From NCBI GenBank assembly GCA_020152595.1, contig JAIGNY010000176.1:577001-641000 (forward strand): a stretch of DNA of 64,000 bases, read 5' to 3'. Shown piece after piece: positions 36,064-51,000 of this stretch. Source of the DNA: Chiridota heheva (taxonomy: Eukaryota; Echinodermata; Holothuroidea; Apodida; Chiridotidae). The position numbers were made by a program, and so were the translations under genes. The notes below the pieces were generated by a model. It made no database searches. It was not told where the DNA came from and worked only from the letters and a program-made list of their open reading frames with translations. Each line of letters begins with the position of its first letter. Position 1 is the stretch's first letter.

Positions 36064-39000
36064 TAATAATAATGATAATAATCCCTTCAGTAAAAAATCC
36101 TAGCTTCGACAATGACAGACATCCAACATTTTAAATCTCTGCCTAACTACTTGTCTAAGTATAATGTTGTCAGCATGATGCCGATATGTTGTCAGCATGA
36201 TGCCGAGTCAGGAGTACATAATTCTGATATAACGATTCGGGCAAGATTGAGATGTATCTCCGATTTAAACAGTACATCTGACATTTTACATCTCTGCCCG
36301 ACTTATTGTTTAAGTATGATGTTGTCAGCATCATGTGCCGATTGGCGGTCGAGAGGATGTAATTCGGATATCTAGTTGAGTTGGGCATGACTGAGATATG
36401 CTCTGATACCAGGATGCAAGAGCAGCCGCCATTCTACATTTCTGCCTGACTAAGATCAGTATCCGACTAATGGATGGGGGAGGGGAGCAAAAAAAAAAGA
36501 ACTATAATTTTATCCAAAACATTTTCAAAAGTATTTTGTATTTTTTGGAAATACAAAAACATAAAGGTATAACCATATTAATTTTCTTACAATTTTGTTT
36601 CAATACTAGGCCACTTTTTTGCCTGACAAAATTTGGAATTGCCCAACAATAGCTTTTTTACTAGGGGGGTGTCACACCCCCAACACCCTCCATAATTTAC
36701 ACCCCTGTCTCAAAAAAGAATGTGAATGCAGATCAGTGATCTCCCATCACGTTACCTACACATCCTGTTATTATCTAATTCGCGTGAAGAGTTAGCCTGC
36801 TTCTTTCCTTTGGGTTTTTCAATGACCCACCCACGTATTGACTTGAGGTTCACTCAGCACTTGTGATCAGATCGCTTGTAGTGGGTCTTGCACTAGAGTG
36901 AGAGCAGGGGCATAGGAAGAGTCACCTCTCAGGTGGGCAAACATCCCAAAAAAGTTCAGGTGACAGGTGGAAAAATTGGCACTGGTAAATGAACAAATTT
37001 CCATCAAAAGTTGCTGTTAATCAGGAAATCCCATTTAATTTTCTTCCATTTCCAGGAGATTTCCTTCATTTTCAGAAAATTCCTTCATTTTCAGAAACAT
37101 TTGGCCATTTTTCGAACCTTTTCTTCAATTTCGGGGAATTTTGGCCAGTTTTTGTAAAAGTATCGCCAATTTTGGGGAAATTTTACCAAAATATCTAATC
37201 ATTTTACTACATTTTTCAATTTTATATTAATAATTTCCCAATTTGACCTAATCAGGCATAAAGCATGCAACCAAGAAAGTAAAATCTGCTCAAGGGAAAA
37301 GGTTCCCCTCCCCCCCCCCCCCCTCCATTTCACATCCTATGCCTCGTGCATAAGAGCACACAACATTGGTTTTTGTTTTTTTCTACAATCATCGAGCAAG
37401 GCTATCGACAGGGAATTCTGATCCTGATATAAGTAAGAACACAATTATGTTTGCCTGCAGATGTAAATCATCAAATTTGACAGCTAAAAGTCGATTTCAA
37501 ATCGTCTGTAGAGTGAATGCAAATGTGTAATGACTGAACCAGTTTAAAAAAAATCCAAATAGGTCAGCCTGAGGTTAAAGAAAAGATTAAATTTCCATCA
37601 CATCAAATCGGTTTACAAATGGAGTTATTACTTTATTACATTTGAGTGAATCAGAAGGAAAACACAAGGAAGGTTAAATAGGTCAAGACCTGAAAGCACA
37701 TGAAATGTGCTCCTTATACCAATCAACAGAGAAACAAAAGAGGGGGACGGGTTCTAACAGTTAGTGTGACCACTAAAAGCTCAAGCCAAAGACTTTATTG
37801 ATAACAATCATCAAATTAAGAAAACACTACAATCCTGTAACAGAATCCTGCATTGAAGATTAACAGTCTTACAAAGGGCATATTGCCTGTATTGATATCC
37901 ATATGTGTTTAAGCAACTTTTCCTACAATCGTGGCCAAAAGTATTTGTGACAAATCCCCACTACCCTCGACCAATATTGAAAGTCGCATTATCCCTATGT
38001 TTCTTGCAAATCACTGAGCACAACATTGAAATGGAGAGGGGGGGGGGTATGCCACTTTTGCCGACAATTGTAGGAAACAGATTAGTTCTTATAGCCCCAT
38101 AATGTTTTCATTGAGATGAGTTGTAGTACCACCTTCTCTTCGAGTTTTGTAAAAATCATCCAAATTAAAACATCATCACCTTTAGTTTTGGATTAAGGAG
38201 ATACCACCCACGGCATGTGTAGAAAAGAAGCAAAATGGTTGCCATAAAACACCAAGGTCACTTACCTCCCAATTTAACGGAAAGATTCCAGAAACTTGGA
38301 CTAAATTGAATTCTAAAATGAAAAAAACCATTTCATTGTCACTTTAGACCAATTACATTTCCCTCTACTTCCCCTCTAGAATTTCAAAAAAATGTTTGAT
38401 ATCTGCTGTACTAGCACTGCCATGGCACTATTTCAAACAATTTATTGGGGGGATGTTGATAACTATTAATTTGATAGACCTAATACACAATAATATATGC
38501 TATGGCAATCAAGCCTGCAGTATGTGGCACTTTTCAATAGGCCACTATATAGCCCTGATTAGAATAATTTTACATGCATGAATGGATAAAAAAAAAATGA
38601 TATTAAAATCATCTTTTAGTTTTAAAAAATGGTTTACAGTATCTCACCTGAGTTTCATAGGTAAAGATGTTGGAGTGGAAACACACCCAATTCTCTGAGA
38701 TGTAAAGTCGACCCTGGAGTAGAATGTCTCGTACCAGGGCACAAGAGTAGCCTAGTAAAGAAGAAAGATGAAGGACTCTGCTAAAAACAAAAGATACTCA
38801 GAAGAACATTTGCAAATCGTTTGTTAATTGTCTACTGAAACTCTTTAAAGTGGTACAGCAAATTCTGACCAACACTTTTTGACTTTACCATACCCCCAAT
38901 ACAATACTTTACCATACCCCCAATACAATACTTTACCATACCCACAATACAATACTTTACCATACCCCTAATACAATACTTTACCATACCCCCAATACAA

Positions 39001-42000
39001 TACTTTACCATACCCCCAATACAATACTTTACCATACCCCCAATACAATACTTTACCATATCCCCAATACAATACTTTACCATACCCCAATACAATACTT
39101 CATCATACCCCCAATACAATACTTTACCATACCCCCAATACAATACTTTACCATAACCCCAATACAATACTTTACCATAACCCCAATACAATACTTTACC
39201 ATAACCCCAATACAATACTTTACCATACCCCCAATACAATACTTTACCAACCCCCAATACAATACTTTACCATACCCCCAATACAATTCTATAGCAGTAA
39301 TATACTTTCTAGATACTTTCAGTGACTAAGATTTAAAAATGAAATTTAAAGAATTACATCAAGATTTGTTATCAGGAATTAAAAATTGTTGAGAACTGTG
39401 ATCAGCCATAACACTAAAAGTGTTATTTTCTAAAATAAAAAACTATTCTGTTCAGATTGAATACTCTTTTAACCAATGAAAATATTGCTAATGTCCATAC
39501 ACCTTTAACCCTTACTCTACCAGGGCTTTTAAAATAGCGACCCCAATTTTCGTAACTTTTTTTTCATATGCATTTTTGACAACTTTCCTTTCATTTTCTT
39601 TCGTTACAAGTTTGGTTGGAATAGATGCTAAGATATTTATCTTTTGAAAAATTAAAACCAATTTAGGAAATATTGGACAAAATTATGCAAATTAAGCAAG
39701 TTTTGGCTAAATTTGGTCAACAAATGGTCAATCTTTGCAGAAGTATAGCTTCTTGTCAGTATTGAAAACAGAGATTTGTCTTATATATTTAGATTGTTTT
39801 TGAAATTTCCTTTCCAATGATACTAATCTATAATTTTTAGAAAGAAAGAAAAGATGAAAACACATCAAAAATGATCAAAGTCAAACGTTCCCTGAAAGCT
39901 GCAGCAGAAAAATAATTACGCAGTGGTCACGGCGAGACTCGAACCCGGAGCGCCCGCACGCTAGTCGCGTAAATTTCCTCTGCGCCACGTGGTCGTTCAA
40001 AGTGGAGAGGTGTAATTTTGTTCTTATAGGATAGGTTCTAAATAGAGGTGGGTATGCCTTTATTTATATATCAAATGAAAGGAAATTTCAAGCGCTTTGG
40101 AACGGCGGTTGAACAAAGCATGCGTGATGTAAGGTTTGAGTTACACGATTTTTTGAAAAAAACGGGTCAAAAATGGCAGAAATTCATGAAATTTTGAAGA
40201 AATTTCTCCAGAACAAGAGATTGGATGTAGGGATTATAAAAATTATACCAGAAACCAATACTATCATGTCTTAGGACTTGCATGTTTGATTTTGAAGCAA
40301 AAATGTGATCTTGAAATTATCGTAAGATGTAAAAGAGAAAAATAAAAAAAATGAATTTTTTTAGCAATAATTGAGTTTTACCGTTTTTCGATGTATTTTT
40401 TCTAAAAATTATGTAATGTGACCTCTATAAAAAAGTTTCATTTTGTAAAAGAAATATTAGAGTACTTTTAAATGATACCAAGAATACTCTTATAGGACTG
40501 TGGTAAAGTCCCGATTTTATTTTTAGAAAAAGGTGGTTTGAAAACGGCGATACTTTCTCCGCGTGGTAGAGTAAGAGTTAAGAGTTACCATCCAGAGCTG
40601 ATCAAAATCATAAAAGTTCCAAGAAACATTAATATTGCTAATGTCCATACACCTTTAAGAGTTACCATCCAGAGCTGATTAAAATCATAAAACTTCCAAG
40701 AAACATTAATATTGCTAAGTCCATACACCTTTAAGAGTTACCATCCAGAGCTGATCAAAATTATAAAAGTTCCAAGAAACATTAATATGTGCAACATTTA
40801 AAGACAAACTCAAGAATGTTAAACAAGGAGTTTCATCTTTAAGTAAAATTTGGGTGATTACCGACCATGTCACTTCCGGCTGTTGGTCAAACACACAAGA
40901 TCTCCAATACCCATTTATATACGGTCAGTGCACACTAGCGCCAATTGTATAGTGTGTGTGTGTGTGTGTGTGTGTGTGAGTATAACTATTATGCAGGTAT
41001 GTAAGGCAGGGATTTGTGGTGCTAGTGACTGTGAGAATATATCGGCTTAGTATTCAAGTTGGCGATGTGGATGTCAGTAGCACAGTGATTGCAGTCCAAT
41101 AGGTGTTATTGTGTCAAAACATGGAAATTAGGCAAATTGATATATCGATTTGTTCAATTGCTTCCAATACTACTGTACCTCAACATTGTGGTATTTCAGG
41201 ACATCCGCATGTTGTTAAAATGAAATCTTTTCAAGACTTAAGGGTTTGTAGAGCTGGTGCTTATACTCGGGTTTACATAGTGTTAATTAAAAAGATGAAA
41301 GCACATGACTCCCCAGAATGGGGCATCTGTCCATCGCAGGTTAACTCTCCAGCCAAAAGTGGTACTCATTTCACGGCTGAGTTAACTGGAGCAAGTGGGA
41401 TGAAGTGATTCCAGTAACTTTTGAGTATGAAACGGACGTTTTAGCCACTGGGCTACTGCATTCACTAATAACCAAATATTGCCAGAACAGAAATTTTCAT
41501 CTTAATTTTTGACAATATGAATATTGTTAGTTTGGAAAAACATGATGAAAACATGACAAAATAGATAATTACCATCAACATAGCAATGCTATTATTGTTT
41601 GTTTCTAAAACAGTAGAATTGATTACCCATAATAGAGGGTATCATGATAAACATTTCTAAAGCATGTGGCAATATTTGATTTGGTAACTGTACTTTCCTT
41701 GATTGACTCATTTTTCATTCTTTTCAGTTCTTTATATGCATTTTAAACAATCTAACAAGAAAATTGTATAAAAAGATTAATGTTTTGGCATCGTGTTTAT
41801 ATGCATATTTAATGCACGGTTAAAAGGACTTTGCACTTGCAAATGACCATCCTAAAATTGTGCCATTTCACCAGTATCAAATTCCTTTTCCCCCGTACAA
41901 TGGATACGCATAAAAACACTCTGCCTCAACATTAATCTTGAATGATTGTACCATGATCTACTTCTTGGAGGTGATTCACTGGTCCATGACCTGTCTTGGG

Positions 42001-45000
42001 GCACCAAAACCTTACCAGCTGGAGATAACAATATTCCTCTCTGTGCATGGTCATGCCAATTAGTCATACCAAAAAGTTTCTCTTTAAGCCTACCCGCATC
42101 CGACACCTGAGTTGATCCTGAAAACTCAGGTATGACAATTGCCAAGCCGACTTCCTGTGCAGTGTATTGTTTCCACTCCAAACAATGATTGTTTATCCGC
42201 CATTCCCATGCACACCACAGCCAAGTAGCCCAAGGCTGTTTGTGTGTATAAAATTACACAAAGCCAGAGCTGAATAATCAAGGCACTTTTGTGAATGAAA
42301 TCACTCATCCATGATAGGTGTCTTAGTGGGAGAAATTTGTTTTTAAACTGGTGATACAAATAGCTGTGTATCATAATGCCTGAGGTAATAATGTGCACTA
42401 AACTGTGAATGATTGACGGACCATTTCTCCTTAGAAAAGATATTACTTCATGTGTACTAAAGATATCAAGTCATTTTCCAGGAATAGGGGTGGGTGAAAA
42501 AGAGACATGTATGCTCTCTTATCGTATCATCTCCAAGCACATCCAAACTGGTCATTGTAATCTTGAGTCCTTAGCATTAACACCTACTTTTATAATCTTA
42601 TCCAGAAATATATTAAAGAAACCCATGACCATTGTGCATACTGTATGTTTCTGTCACACTAAAGCCTTTGTCAATCCTTGCACAACAAAACACATGGGTA
42701 TGATGATTAGAAGTTTGAGAAATTCTTAGTCAGATATGACAGGGCTCCTCCAAATGCTTCAATCATAAAAAAAGGGAAACAATGAATTTGCATGCTTGAT
42801 AATCATCAGGTTTTATATGCATGTTTGTCTTGCAATTTTCATGATTTTGAATAGATTTTACAGTATCTTAGCTTACATGATTCAGACTGGTAAGGAGTCA
42901 ATGTTAGCATACAAAAGGTACCGGGTTAGATTCCCGCCATGAGCACTGCATTGTGTCATTGAGCAAGACACTTTACTTGCTTGCTTCAGTCTACTCAGCT
43001 GTTTTGTTTGTTTGTTGTTTATTTGTTGTTTGTTTGTTGTTTGTTTGTGTGTTTGTTTGTTTGTTTGTTTTTGTTTGTTTATTGTTTGTTTGATGAGGGC
43101 TTAACGGCACCACGACAATGAGGGTCAGACTGTGTGTGCCTGAGAGGTTAGATCATTCTAGAGGCACTCAGCTGTAAAATGAGTACCGCCGTTACTGGGA
43201 TCGAGTCAGCCTACAATGAACTGGCATCCTGTCCAGGGGAATCATGTACTCTCATCAGCTTATGCCAAGGTAACCAGTGATAAGCACCGGCCTGATGAGC
43301 CTTCAGGACTCAAGTATGGGTTTTGATTTGGTTTACATGTCACTAGATAAACACACTTACTAATAATGAGACCTTCATCTTCTGGAATAAACTTGAACAA
43401 CTTGTGAAACTGCTTGTTACGGCTCTCATGGCTCATTTCCTATCAAGGAGAAAATTATCAATAATATCATCTACACAGAAAATTCCTTTAATTATCATAT
43501 TTCATAGATGTATGTATAGCACATGAATGTCTACTTGTTATTCTTTGCTTTCTATTAAACTTGTGAGCACAAGGGATGAAATGAAGTATAGGCACACTCC
43601 CACCCCCTCCCTGCGCTGGATACATGCACACCTGACAAATTTTATTTGAGAAAAGTTCAACTATAATTAGAAATACATGTATCTAACATAAGTAAAACTG
43701 AATGAGTCATGTATCTAACATAAGTAAAACTGAATGAGTCATGTATCTAACATAAAGCTGAATGAGTCATGTATTTAACATAAGTAAAGCTGAATGAGTC
43801 ATGTATCTAACATAAGTAAAGCTGGATGAGTCATGTATCTAACATAAGTAAAGCTGGATGAGTCATGTATCTAACATAAGTAAAGCTGGATGAGTCATGT
43901 ATCTAACATAAGTAAAGCTGAATGAGTCATGTATCTAACATAAGTAAAGCTGGATGAGTCATGTATCTAACATAAGTAAAGCTGAATGAGTCATGTATCT
44001 AACATAAGTAAAGCTGAATAAGTGTATCATCATCACATGAGGAATGTTTACAGTTCCTCTGACCAACCCAAAATCTAATAGGAAATGTATGTGTGGTATG
44101 TGTATCTCCTTTTACGTCAGACAATGATTCACTTGTGGTACTAGAGTGCTGGTTGAGCATCAAGGAAGGAATAAACCCAAAAAATATAATAAAGCCACTG
44201 GATCTACCTCTAATTTAAATCTTAAAATCCTCTTTCTGAGGATATCGAGTTGGGAGCTGGAGTTCCCTCATCTCAAGTTGTCCTGACATCTTATAGGCTG
44301 TGTGACTAATACCGGGATCATTATCCCCTAAAGATAACCTAGTTCAATGATTGTAGAAAAAAAAATTCAATGCGTTCTCACTCGAGTGTGAGCCAGTGAT
44401 CTGATCGCGGGGCATGAGTGAACATGGAGTCAAACAGTTACTGAAAAAAGCCAGAAAACCAAATGTTTTGAGGTTATGATGCGCAATATGAATTTTAAGT
44501 TTAACTCACAGTAGTCACAACAATGGAATTTTAAAATTAATTCAATTCAATGATTTTTATCCCATTAACATGTATACACTTACTAATAACATAATTGTTT
44601 CAAATACAAAACAAAACAGACATGCAGTTGGTAAAATATGAGTATTTAAAGATTAGCCTTAATTGTCTACTCATTGATATGCATGATCTTGCCGCCAAAA
44701 ATATTATGTTACATCTGCAATCCATGGGCAATCTGTGTACCACGCATAACCTGAATCCTACACATCGTTCTTGAAATACTGTGTTTACAAGCTCTCTTCA
44801 ACAAAATCATGTTAAACCCAGCCTACTATGCATATTAATGAAATTCGACACTTGTACCCATGAACATATACACACTAAGTAACAACACAGACCTCCGTGG
44901 TGTAGTGGTTAGTGCTTCGTCCTCTCACCCACACGTCCCAGGGTTCGAATCCTGGTGGGTCTGCAACCAGTGAGTTCACAACTGGTTATCAAAGGCCGTG

Positions 45001-48000
45001 GCCGTCTTGATATAATGTCCAGCACTAGATGCTTTCAGGACGTTAAACCTTGCTATGCTATGCTATAACTACACCACATATGAGACAAAACAGACATGTG
45101 GTTGTTAAAATATGAACATTTCAACATTTTAAAGCCCCGCCTACTCATTAATATGCATGACATCACCACCAAAAACAATAGCGCACATCTACGAACTATG
45201 GGATACATTACTATACCCATGTATTGTTTTTGAGATATTGTGTTTACAAGCTCATTCAACAAAATCATGTTAAGCCCCACATATGCATATCAATGAAATC
45301 CAATGTTTTGGTACCTTGAACATGTACACACTAGCTAACATCATAACTGTACCAAATATGAAACAAAACAGATACATGGTTGCTGAAATATGAGCACTTC
45401 AAGATTTTTACATTAAGCCCCGCCTACTCATTAATATGTATGACATTACCACCAAAAACAATAGGGCACATCTACAGGCCATGGGTTATCTGTGTACCAC
45501 AAATGACATGAATCCACCTTACCGTTCTTGAGATATCGTGTTTACGAACTCAGCATCACACCCATACATACACCCACACATACATACACCCACCCACACA
45601 TGCATACATATACACACACGCCATTATGACTGCAATAGGTTCCTGAAGCTGATCCCATCGGAACCATAAACAGAGCAGGCTAATTATTCGCGAGAAAAAA
45701 GAAGAAGAAAATCCAGCATATTTCATAGCTAACTTGATCGCAGGTCACTGATCTGCGTTAACAATTTTTTCTGGGAAGATCATCGGAACATCTGATCATG
45801 GAAATAAAAGAGTTCTACTTCCATGATCTGATCACCTGCTCCAGATCATGATCAGAATCAAGTGACTGCAGTAAGATCTGGTGAGTGTTCTCATTGGCTG
45901 ATCTGATCACTGTAGTGGGTCTGATCCTGAGCTCATCTTCAAGTGAGAACAAGTTATGCTTTGATTCAGCAGCAAGACTGAGGGATATTAAACAGAGATT
46001 AGACTTTTCATTGCATGGCACAGGGCTGGCGGCGCCACAGGCATCCCTGTATTAAACCAAATTATATCTTCATCATAACTTCTAAATAATATGGGAGGAT
46101 GTTGAATTTACAAACGTTTATTTATATCTCTCTCAACAATGTAATACCTATTGTGTATATATCTATGCATGTTACAATTCTGCATTCATTTAGATATGTA
46201 CCTTTTGGTACTTTATGGGACATGAGTTTGTCTCACTACAAAATGTACCTGATTGTATATCAAGTCTTCAAACTTAAACAAAAATAATGATGGCCACTGT
46301 AATAACAAGAAACTGTATGAGATCTAAAAAGGCTTAAAAAAATAGTTCAGGGGTCAAAGCCTTTATGCACTCTATCCTAATTTGTCCTGAGATTTTGTGG
46401 CTCAAACACCATTGGATATGTTAGAAAAGTACTTAAACAGAATCTATTAAGGGTAATTTTAATTTACCACCTCAAGAAAATTTGAGGAAAGTAATGCATA
46501 TAGTAAAGAAGTTACATAATTTTTAATTTGAATACATTAACAATCATTAAGAATGTGAGGATGAGGGTGCCAATTTTCCATACTTAGACATACTATTCCA
46601 CCAGTCACTTTTACACAGATGTGACAGAGCTTTAAACTTGATCTCCTTGATGGTCTGAATGCTGAAGTTTCTTTACCATTGTGTTTCTTTTGAAGTCCTC
46701 TTTCATATAAGATAACTTGCTTGACCACTGAACTAATAGTATACAGAGATTGATATAGGGGATTCATAAAAGTTGAATGGAATATTCTGAAAATTATTTC
46801 CTTGAAAAAGAGCTTGATATATACTATGAACAGACAGATGGAGGGAAGAGAAAAGTGATAATACTTTCGTAGTTCGTGTAACAAGCATTGACATGAATTG
46901 CATGATCAGTAGTGGCAAATGAAATAGGGGCCAGAGAAGATTCTTCTACCCTAATGAGAGGGTTACATACATACATACAGTACATACATACATGATGGCA
47001 TTTATTTAAGATGCCTTAGAAGGTATAAATTCAGCATGGCCAACATTTGTCTTCCATGTCTGGTCATTAAATACTGCCCTGGACCAATAAATGAATTCAA
47101 TTTATACTGTAGAGCCTTTGCCAAAGCAAATGAACAGCAGCAGACATACTCCCCTTGTCCTCTACCACCAAATATAATGATAACTCTTTTGGCTTATTAA
47201 ATGTAAATGCAGAGATTGTCAAAGATGAAACCAAGTATTGAAACATGAAAACAAAGTAATTACAAAGACAACCATTAATTGTCACAATAAGTCCTCAAAC
47301 TACTGATGCTTCATTATTTGTTGTTCTTATATTTCAATTTCAGCGTCCCTTCTTCAACCCCCACCCCCTCACACAAAACCACAAAACAATGATAATGATA
47401 GCAAGAAGTATAAGTAAACAGGCTGCATCAGTAAAGTAAGCCCATGATTTACGACAACTACACGAGAAACCACTATACTTGTGCATGTTTGCTTTTGTTT
47501 TGACAATTTGCGACTCATGTGGGTGGTATACATGATTTGTCTACCACCTTCGGAAGAACATACAGTATTTTATTGATTTGTTAACAAATTCTGAGAGCCT
47601 GTTGAAAGGTTTTAAAAAGTTTTACAAAAATGTCAAGAGCCAATCAAATCCATTACAAGTCACCTCCTCGACAAAAACATTGCAGATAAAAAGTGGATAC
47701 ACCAGAGTTTTTTGCAACACAACTTTATTCAGTTATTATCTAAAAATTATTTCAAAAATTGATGATTTTATAAATTTCGTTTCAATAACTGTAAATATTA
47801 AAAATATTCTGTGTTAATTTTTTTGTTCAGTATAATAAAATTAATGAAAATAATAATCTAAGAAATAAATGCATAGTAAAGTTACTTCATTAAACTCTAT
47901 ACAGCAATTTACTGCTATGCCAAGATTTTTCAGAATTCCCATGTCTCTATATATATATGTACATAATAAATCATACCTTTTGACTCATGGGAAATTAAGA

Positions 48001-51000
48001 GATTATTTTTGCTTTCCTTTTTATGAGCAATTTTTTATTAAAAACAAGTTTAAGCTGTATCACTGCAAAATGTCCTAAATCGCAGGTGAAATAAGACCAC
48101 GTACCCTTTAAACATCTTGAATTTGAATATTTCCAACATTTTCAGTTATGAGGGCTGCTGGTGCTTGTAGTGGAAATTTTTCATATTTTGAAGAAGAGTG
48201 TAAGTAAATGAGCACCGATCAAAAATATAGGGCGCATACTTTATTTACCACTAAACTTGCATTATTCAATCTATTTTCAGAGGATGGATTGATGGCTTGT
48301 CACAAAATTTCAAATTTGTCATATGAATGTATCAAATGTCATATAATCTTTGGCATTTTTTGCACAGAATGTCACATCAGTTTTGCCCTTGTCACATTTG
48401 ATTGGCATAGATTCACACATGACCAGTTGACCCGATGATACACATAGAAAGGATCAAATGGTTATGTCCATTTCATGAGAAATGGAATCCACCACTAAAA
48501 TACAACATCAAATTACCAATGGAGTGTGAATGAAGGGGTAAAACATGTCACAAAATGTCAGACAAATTTTAATACATATGTTTATGTTCGTTTTGTCACA
48601 TTTTGTCACAAAATGTTCGAAATGTCACAGAATGTCACAGATTTTTAGACAACTAAATTTTGTCACAAAATGTCAAGATGTCACGGACAATACATTCTCT
48701 GTATTTTCTGTATGGAAAGAGGTAAACATTTTTATGAAGAAAACAGGGTAACAATTTTTCTGTTGAAATTTAAAGCAGTTCTTGTCTTTTGCAAATCAAA
48801 GAATCAGATAACTAATTTGGAGTTTCAGCAGCAAAACAACCTCTCCACCATAGCAGGATTTGGGGGCAGTGCAACAGGGAATTTGACCCCACCTTTTACC
48901 ACATATCTTTTGTATAGTCATTTTCTGTATCTTAGTGTGATTTTATGATTTTTCCCCCTCCCTCCACTTTCAGAAGCAAACATTTAGCACACTTTCGGTG
49001 GGAAAAACCCACCCATGTTCTCCACAAAAGATAATGTACTTTATAATACATACTATATGCTTTTATTCATATCAATACGGTGAAATATTTTGACAGTTAA
49101 ACCATGATATAATTACATTGCACTCTCTGATACGCTGCAATCATTATGTTAAACTCTTGTAAAGATGTTGGGTCGAAGGTCTATATGCATCATCAGAAGT
49201 TAACCCATGTGACCAAAATAAGAAAATTCACACTACCTGTACTTTACACAAGTAAAATATGCACAGGGGAAATCTATTTACAGTATGTTCTAAAATCCAA
49301 AACTTTCAAGAAATAAAGTAAACCCTTCATAAGGAATGTTTTTTCTCTTTTAAATCACACACAAATGCTTATAATATCCATCCTCACCACTTATGCTTAA
49401 AAACTTAGTAAACCATGAACTTTACTCCTACAATTCCAATTGAGCAATCGAAAAATCTTGATTTACAATTCCGATATTCCCAGCATGGGCTTACGTTACA
49501 CATGATAATTCATATTGCCAATGCAGGCAGCAGTAAATCTACTGTATGGTTGCTTACCTCTAGCTTGGTAACAGCATCTGTGATCGCCCTGGAAACGGAT
49601 GTCCCTATAGATTTTGACCTGAAAGGAAAGATATTTTTTACATAAAAACTGAAAATATGCCAATGCAATTCAAATGTTTACTTAATCATTATAAAGTTTA
49701 ATGAAACTATGCTTGAGATTTGAAATCCAATGACGAAATATTTAACAAAATGGGAAAATTAGTAGATTGTTTGTTTGTTTGATGAGGTCTTAACGGCACC
49801 ACGACAACGAAGGTCAAATTGTGCCTGAGAGGTCAGATCACTTTAGAGGTAGTAAGGAAAGAGACCAGGGGAAGAATGAGAGAAATTCAAGAACAAAAGC
49901 CACAAAGCTGTGATCGAGAGAGGAGGTGCATGGGTAAAACTAAAAACAAAGTAGAGAGGGGGTGGAAGAGGAGAATTAAATATGGTTGTAGAGGGATGCA
50001 TGCTGAAGGAAGGAGACTATTTTATCTGGAGGATTTTTTTGGAAGAACTCAGCAATTGAGTTGTGGGGAGCGAGAGAAGCTCTGGGAAAAAATTAGTAGA
50101 ATAATAATATTATAATTAGCTGCTCTAGTGACCCAGAGCCATCAGAAGGAGACAGATGAAATTTTTCGGGCATGTTTATTGGGAGGGTGGGTTGGACCAG
50201 CTTGCAGTATGTGGGAAAATTGAAGGCAAAAGAAGCAGAGGAAGGCAGCGAGTTAAATATGTCCAAAGCTTAAACAACTGGGCAACCAACAACAACCTTA
50301 GTAAATAAGTTTATGTGCTTAGCTCTAAACAGAAGTGACTGGATGGCCATGATCGCCAATGTCTGTTCCAGACTTGGCATCTAGAGAGAGAGAGAGTGAC
50401 ACAGAAGGTGTATACAAGTACAGAAAGTTTTACATTTGTTTTATTGATTACTCCAAAGCCTTTGACAAGGTCAACATAAAGATCTTTTTGAAAAGCTCAG
50501 TAATTTGAACATTTAATGGGGAAAGACCTAAGAGTGATAAAAAACCTATACTGGGACCAGGAAGCAGCAATAAGACTTGAAGGAGATTACAGTGAATTTA
50601 AGGTAATCCAAAGAGGAGTCAGGCAGGGTGTGTTTTGTCACCAGATTTTTCAACATTTACAGTGAAACAATTCTTTGTATCATCGACAGTCTGGAGGGGC
50701 TGAAAGTTGGAGCTTATTATATGAGACAGAGTGACAATATGTGTTTAATTGCTTCAAAATTTACAATGGACCATTAATAATAAGCACCAAACCCCATCAA
50801 AATCAGTTCAAGTTTTGGGGCAATTATTTCAGAATAATTTGTGACATATGCAGATGAACACATCATCTATGTAAATCTGTTGTTTTTCAATTCTCTCTAA
50901 AATATATTTAGAGGTCAATATTCAAGTATTTTGAAACTTTATTACGCACCTTCCAGACTGAGCCAACAGTAATCAATCATAAATGAAGGAATCAAATTTA

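Larger units (their letters stand above)
39479..40792. repeat. 77-bp tandem repeat, host of the TTAA insertion
   Basis: Units start at 40582, 40659 and 40735 (gagttaccatccagagctga ... gtccatacacctttaa). A partial unit sits at 39479-39508. The transposon at 39509-40577 interrupts the array exactly at the unit's TTAA. Confidence 0.92.

Noticed and set aside
38832..39286. Minus-strand 141-aa frame with GMVKYCIG repeats
   Set aside because: Artefact of a 24-bp repeat, adjacent to but not joined with exon 4.
44888..44962. Functional tRNA-Glu gene
   Set aside because: The acceptor and anticodon stems are imperfect, and a SINE body with CTATG tail follows directly.
49819..50115. 98-aa Arg/Glu-rich plus-strand frame
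   Set aside because: Purine-rich composition; no recognisable family, and it overlaps a retroelement end.
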